A DNA stretch of 64,000 bases, from the NCBI GenBank assembly GCA_001931875.2, contig MSJH02000808.1, forward strand, positions 477,823 to 541,822, read 5' to 3'. The translations under genes and the position numbers were made by a program. This DNA is from Byssochlamys sp. IMV 00236 (lineage: Eukaryota; Ascomycota; Eurotiomycetes; Eurotiales; Thermoascaceae). Under the pieces are notes generated by a model. That model saw only the letters and a list, made by a program, of their open reading frames with translations, ran no database searches and had not been told where the DNA came from. Of the stretch, positions 59,894-64,000 are shown one piece after another (positions within the stretch are counted from its first letter, which is position 1; every line of letters begins with the position of its first letter).

Positions 59894-60927
59894 ATGGCCT
59901 CCGGATATGACCGAGCGCTTTCAGGTATGGTAGCTCCTCTTTGATCGCATCCTCTGCTGTCTGTGCTGACCAAATGTAGTCTTCAGGTAGGATTTGTCGC
60001 GAAGAAGCTCTACAATACGCTTTCCTGACTTGATTCTAGTCCCGATGGACACGTTTTCCAGGTGGAATATGCTCTGGAAGCTGTGAAGCGAGGTACAACC
60101 GCAGTCGTCCTGAACTCTGGAGACGAACGAAGCTTACAGAATCAGGAACCTGCGCCGTGGGCGTGAAGGGCAAGGACATCGTTGTCCTGGGATGCGAGAA
60201 GCGGTCTGCGATGAAGCTCCAAGACACCCGAATCACCCCGTCGAAGATCTGCCTCCTCGACAACCACGTTTGCCTTGCCTTTGCCGGCCTCAACGCCGAT
60301 GCCAGAATCCTCGTCGACAAGGCCAGAGTAGAAGCCCAATCGCACAGGTTGACCGTCGAAGATCCCGTGTCGATTGAATACATCACGAAATACGTTGCCG
60401 GTGTGCAGCAGCGATACACGCAGAGTGGTGGTGTCCGTCCCTTCGGTATCAGTACGTTGATTGTTGGGTTTGACAAGGGTGACAATGTTCCCCGTCTCTA
60501 CCAGACGGAGCCATCTGGTATCTATTCTGCTTGGTAAGTCGGTTGTTACGATATATGAGATGGGGACCCGGCGGTTGGGGGCTAACGGTCATACAGGAAA
60601 GCAAACGCCATCGGCCGATCGAGCAAGACCGTACGCGAGTTCCTCGAGCGGAATCACAAGGATGATATGGACCGTGAACAGACCATTCAGCTGACGATCA
60701 AGTCGCTGTTGGAGGTCGTTCAGACCGGTGCGAAGAACATTGAGATTGCCATCATGGCCCCTGGCAAGCTCATGGAGCAGCTTCCCGACGAAGACATCGA
60801 GGCTTACGTGAAGAGCATAGAGGCGGAGAAGCAGGAAGAGGCGGCCAAGAAGAAGACCGGTCGGACGCCGGGCACAGGCACTGCGGCCATCCTAACGCGG
60901 GGCGGCGGAGAGAGCTCTGAACACTGA
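59894..60927 (+). CDS. pre6: 20S proteasome subunit alpha-4 (Pre6/PSMA7)
   Basis: Five exons (59894..59924, 59980..59986, 60040..60092, 60146..60533, 60597..60927) join in frame to 269 residues. The product is an alpha-ring subunit of the 20S core. The alpha-subunit signature [20 protein letters not shown] is spelled across exons 2-3. Further matches are [57 protein letters not shown] and [19 protein letters not shown]. The last 40 residues are charged and end with an extra Gly/Thr-rich tail. Alpha subunits keep no active Thr. Exon 2 is only 7 nt (TCTTCAG) but is required: it supplies V-F and the first two bases of S in SVFSPDG, with good AG and GT borders. No damage is visible. Confidence 0.93.
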
Positions 60928-61160
60928 ATGTCTTAATGTTTGAGTGTGGGCGTTGTAGAGGCTACGAGGGTCCGCATGACTCCTTTTCTGATGTTTTCTT
61001 AAAGCGACGTTAAAACAAAAAGAATCTTGAATTCTGCACCTGTACACCATAACGTATCTACTGCCGTATCTGGATATCTCACGCAGTCAAAACAGAGGCA
61101 GGTTGACGCCCGAAGGCATCGTCTAAAATCGTATCTTCGTAATCCTGCGACTTCTACGCA

Positions 61161-62084
61161 CTAGCCTAGCCGGTCCGCCGCATCTCGGACATTGAAGATA
61201 GAACGCTCCGCAGTACCTCGTACGCGGTCGTCTTTGAGGAATCTTTCACGAGCGATGAGTAAGGAGGTCTGCGAAACGGGACAGGATCCAAAGGGAACAA
61301 GCATACCTAGAGTCGATACGGGCATCCTCGCCCTCGACCCTCAAGGCGGGTGTGGGGGTCTTCGCCTCGATAACGAAGTGGTTATCGCAATGCGGGCAAT
61401 ACTCGTCGCTATTGACGTTGGTCACTAACTGCAGAGGCCAGATGTCACGCTGGCTTGACACCAGACACGCACGTCCCAAAGCAAGGCCGCACGCTCTTTA
61501 CGGGCTACGTACCTGTCCTCGAACTCTGACGTGTCTTTGCGGAAGCACTTTTTGCACTTCTTACAGGCAAAGGTCTGTTGAGGAGATACAGTTAGATATG
61601 GCAGCTCTCTTTTTTTGTTTTTTCTTCTGTCTTTTGTTTTGCTCTCCTTTCTTTTCCCCTGCGGGGTAATATGTATGCATCCAAAAAGGGGAGGAATAAA
61701 AAATACTGACCATATCAAAAGACTGCATCAGGGGGTGGCTTTCCTGCTCATAGTGACATTCAGCACAGTCAAACCATTTCCGGCCTAGATGTGCATTGGG
61801 TTAGTGTTGAAACTGATGCTTTGAAACATAGGGGATCAATAATCAGAACTGGGCGTCTCCAGCCTGACTTTCTTTTCTGGGCTTGAACGTACAGCATGGA
61901 GACCGGATGGCCACCTGAGCGTTGAGGATGTGCTTGCTGCGCGTGTCACTGTTAGTTTTGAGTTCTGTTTTGGCTGACTTTGCGCGTTTCTTTCTTCTTC
62001 TTCTTCTTCTTCTTCTTCTCTTCCCCGTTAAAGGAAGGAATTTGTAATGGCGCATGGACGATGCTGGAGGGAGACGTACCACAT
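61161..62084 (-). CDS. hot13: CHY-type zinc-finger protein, Hot13-like
   Basis: Six exons (62084..62080, 61948..61893, 61784..61711, 61574..61513, 61408..61307, 61242..61161) join in frame to 126 residues. Zinc-binding pairs are SPCCRKWFDCAECH, FACKKCKKCFRKD and EYCPHCDNHFVIEAKTP, the CHY-finger pattern. Helper-of-Tim Hot13 in yeast has this domain and similar size. It keeps the small Tim proteins or Mia40 of the mitochondrial intermembrane space in the reactive zinc-free state. The C-terminus DSRFLKDDRVRGTAERSIFN and DAADRLG was used to choose the last acceptor. The coding part of exon 1 is just ATGTG. An RNase-like or ubiquitin-ligase role seen in larger CHY proteins is unlikely, since no RING is present. 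The gene converges with pre6. Confidence 0.8.
61988..62019. repeat. TTC microsatellite inside an intron
   Basis: About ten tandem TTC units lie in the first intron of the Hot13-like gene. On the coding strand it is a GAA repeat. Confidence 0.8.
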
Positions 62085-62876
62085 GGTTGATGTGTCAGAT
62101 CCTGTGTAGAAAGACAGAGTAGATGGTGGTAAGAGATCTACAGAGAGAGAGGAAGAGAGAGAACAGAGAATGAGCTCGATGTCAGTGAAACATTAAAAGG
62201 AGAGAGTCTCGATTCTTCTGGTGCCGTTGTCTGGTTCCTGCATGGAGTCGGACTCCCAGCGCGGGAAGACTAAAAATGGCCGCGGGCTTGGCTGATCACC
62301 TGGCTGCTTGTGCGGAGAGACCGACCGTTTAAACCATCAATCAATCTGAACTGGAACTTGGCCAGAGTCCTTGCGCTGGATGTTCTGATCGGACGAGAGT
62401 CTTGTTGTCTTCTCAGGGGTTTGGTTTCTTTTCTTTTCCTTCTCTCGTGTCCCTGATCTTGACTAATTATATCTGTCTACTCCTTCTAACCAAATCCCGC
62501 GCCACCTTTCTTTCTATATTGTTCCTGCGCAGCCCCCCCGTTTCCGCCTGTACGGCGTCATCCTCCCGACCCCCCGTATTCTGGCTCCCCTGCCATGAGA
62601 TCCCCGGCACGTTGATGAGAGATCTGATAGCCGCTCTTCGATAGTACCGGCCCTGCGGATTTCGATAGAATAATCCAAGAACCCTGATCGCGTGACTCCG
62701 ATACGGCGAGTCGCTGTCGCTCCTGTTTAGTGTCCCGCCTCTCCGTGTGAATCGACCAAGGCGGGGAAAGATTACAGAATTACAAAACCACAGAGGGCTT
62801 ATGGCTGGATGGGCGCTTTGGGACACAGGAACTGATTCTTGGATAGCTATTACCGCGCACAGACATAATTGGGATC
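62085..62876. promoter_or_regulatory. Divergent spacer
   Basis: About 790 bases between the Hot13-like gene and the gene leaving the right edge, which point in opposite directions. No supported coding frame. Short GA-rich stretches lie near 62140-62165. Confidence 0.4.
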
Positions 62877-64000
62877 ATGGAGGGGAACGCAAAAGGAAAG
62901 GATGGCACGGATGATGCGCCTATTGTAAATACATCCCTCGAATCCTACTTTCTCCCCCCTTCCCCAGTCTGAAATGGTTTTGTGGATGCAGCTGTACTGA
63001 TGCTGAGATGGCGATTTCTAGAGACCAGTATCCTCCCTGCTGTCGCATTTCGAGAATCTTGCCCACCTCCGTTCCTCCTCCGGCGCCAGCAGTCCGCGTA
63101 ACTCGTCGCAGTTTCTACGAACCCCGGAACCGACGGAGGATATTAGAGGAGGCCGTCAATCCCTAGATTTACCCAGTCCACGATCGCCATGGGGGTCTAC
63201 ACCTGGTACGCAGAATGGACAGTCCCCGAGTCCGCTCGTTCGAACCCCCGGGGCACCAGGCGTCAGCGGGTCTCCAAGGAGAAGAGCGTACAGTAGACCG
63301 ATGTCGATGGACCTCCATTCTTCGCAGGTAACACCGGCACTGACGGTAGATTCGCCTCGTTCGCCCCCACATGCTCTCGATAATGGACATGGAAGTGAGA
63401 GCTCTCCTCGGATGCATCAGTTTTCGCACAGCATCGCTGAGATCGAAGGAGTGCCCCGGCCAAGGCCCCCGCGTGCGCAACGCCCTACAACTCCGAACTT
63501 CAGTCTAGGCGGAGGGGGAACGGGCGAGAAGAGCGATTCTCCAGGCAGGGGAGTCTCTCCGATTGGGAAGTCCGCGTCTGTTCCTCCCCCGGTGAACAGG
63601 GCAGACAAACCGAAGATACCTGCAAAGGCAGCGAACCTGGGGCAATTGGAATTCCAATCTTCGTCGTTGACACCAACCGCACCACGTTCGGAGAGGGCAC
63701 CTGTCGACGAGCGCGTCTCGCCATTTAGCACTCCTCCCAGCAGTCCGGAGAAGCCTTCTCCTCGAACAATTCCGAGCGAAAGACCAGAAAAGTTCAAGAT
63801 ACCGCCGTTGCGCCCTACGACTGAACCGCCACCCCGTTCAGCTGGCCCAGACAGGCCTCAGCCTTCTACTTCTGCGGTGCGCGATGCAAGAGAGCTTGGT
63901 TTCTCGCGACAACGACCGGTGCCTGAACCTTCCCGGGCCACGAAACCCGTGATGGTGCCCGTAGCGCCTCTGGACCGGCGTTCTGAGATACTATCAAGCG
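62877..64000 (+). CDS. 5' part of a Ser/Pro-rich protein, truncated by the window edge
   Basis: Exon 1 (62877..62924) encodes MEGNAKGKDGTDDAPI. It joins in phase to an exon starting at 63022 that stays open to the last base of the window. The first conserved-looking block reads RPVSSLLSHFENLAHLRSSS. Next come LRTPEPTEDIRGG and SLDLPSPRSPW. Many SP/TP sites follow (TPALTVDSPRSPPHA, RVSPFSTPPSSPEKPSPRT). The visible 342 residues are disordered and basic, with no folded domain. Many fungal signalling or trafficking proteins have such an N-terminus and the folded part must lie beyond the edge. I do not recognise the family. The donor ATT/GTAAAT is weak but gives a clean frame. Confidence 0.65.

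Noticed and set aside
1..64000. Secondary-metabolite or CRISPR system
   Set aside because: No polyketide synthase, nonribosomal synthetase, terpene cyclase or repeat-spacer array is present. The cyclase-family enzyme, SDR and transporter are several kilobases apart and share no evident pathway.

Overview
This window is nuclear DNA of a filamentous ascomycete, most likely Aspergillus or a close relative in the Eurotiales. The genes carry many short introns (about 45-100 nt, GT-AG, with CTGAC/CTAAC-like branch sites). There are no operons. The protein families are those typical of moulds: a DUF6536 membrane protein, a PTH11-like rhodopsin-fold protein, a DUF4048 protein, sugar transporters and an AIM9-like phosphotransferase. 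A spliceosomal U4 snRNA gene is also present. I assembled exon structures by hand from reading frame, splice sites and recognisable family sequence. Assignment below order level is inference.

The left half (1-35 kb) is accessory-looking: genes are far apart and several are damaged. In order it holds: a DUF6536 membrane protein (70-2872, +); an AMID/FSP1-like flavin oxidoreductase whose frame is open but which appears to lack about 100 internal residues (4170-4979, -); a frameshifted aminoglycoside-phosphotransferase-like gene (8253-10197, -); an ankyrin protein (10789-11678, +); an arsenic island at 13.9-17.0 kb; a sugar transporter (18189-20193, -); a cyclase-family enzyme (21868-23088, +); a PTH11-like receptor (24472-25884, +); a short-chain dehydrogenase (28391-29470, +); and a sulfite oxidase (32765-34161, -).

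The right half (35-64 kb) is a denser housekeeping block: Tim22, a DUF4048 coiled-coil protein, a germinal-centre-type Ste20 kinase, a mitochondrial D-2-hydroxyacid dehydrogenase, U4 snRNA, a mitochondrial-type cysteine synthase, condensin subunit 3, an RNA-binding protein with a degenerate exonuclease domain, proteasome alpha-4, a Hot13-like CHY zinc-finger protein, and the 5' part of a Ser/Pro-rich protein that runs off the right edge.

The most interesting region is the arsenic island. An ACR3-type arsenite exporter and an intronless arsenate reductase of actinobacterial type are divergently transcribed from one 853-bp spacer. Just beyond the 3' end of ACR3 lies an unlabelled, decayed stretch that reads as the C-terminal half of an ArsM-type arsenite methyltransferase. 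It has two homopolymer frameshifts, one nonsense codon and a lost splice donor. The locus therefore looks like a former reduce-export-methylate cluster that has lost methylation. Other points worth a second look are the 7-nt microexon in proteasome alpha-4, a 5-nt coding first exon, a GC-AG intron, a three-copy dispersed repeat, a tRNA-Pro relic, and the apparent in-frame deletion in the AMID-like gene.
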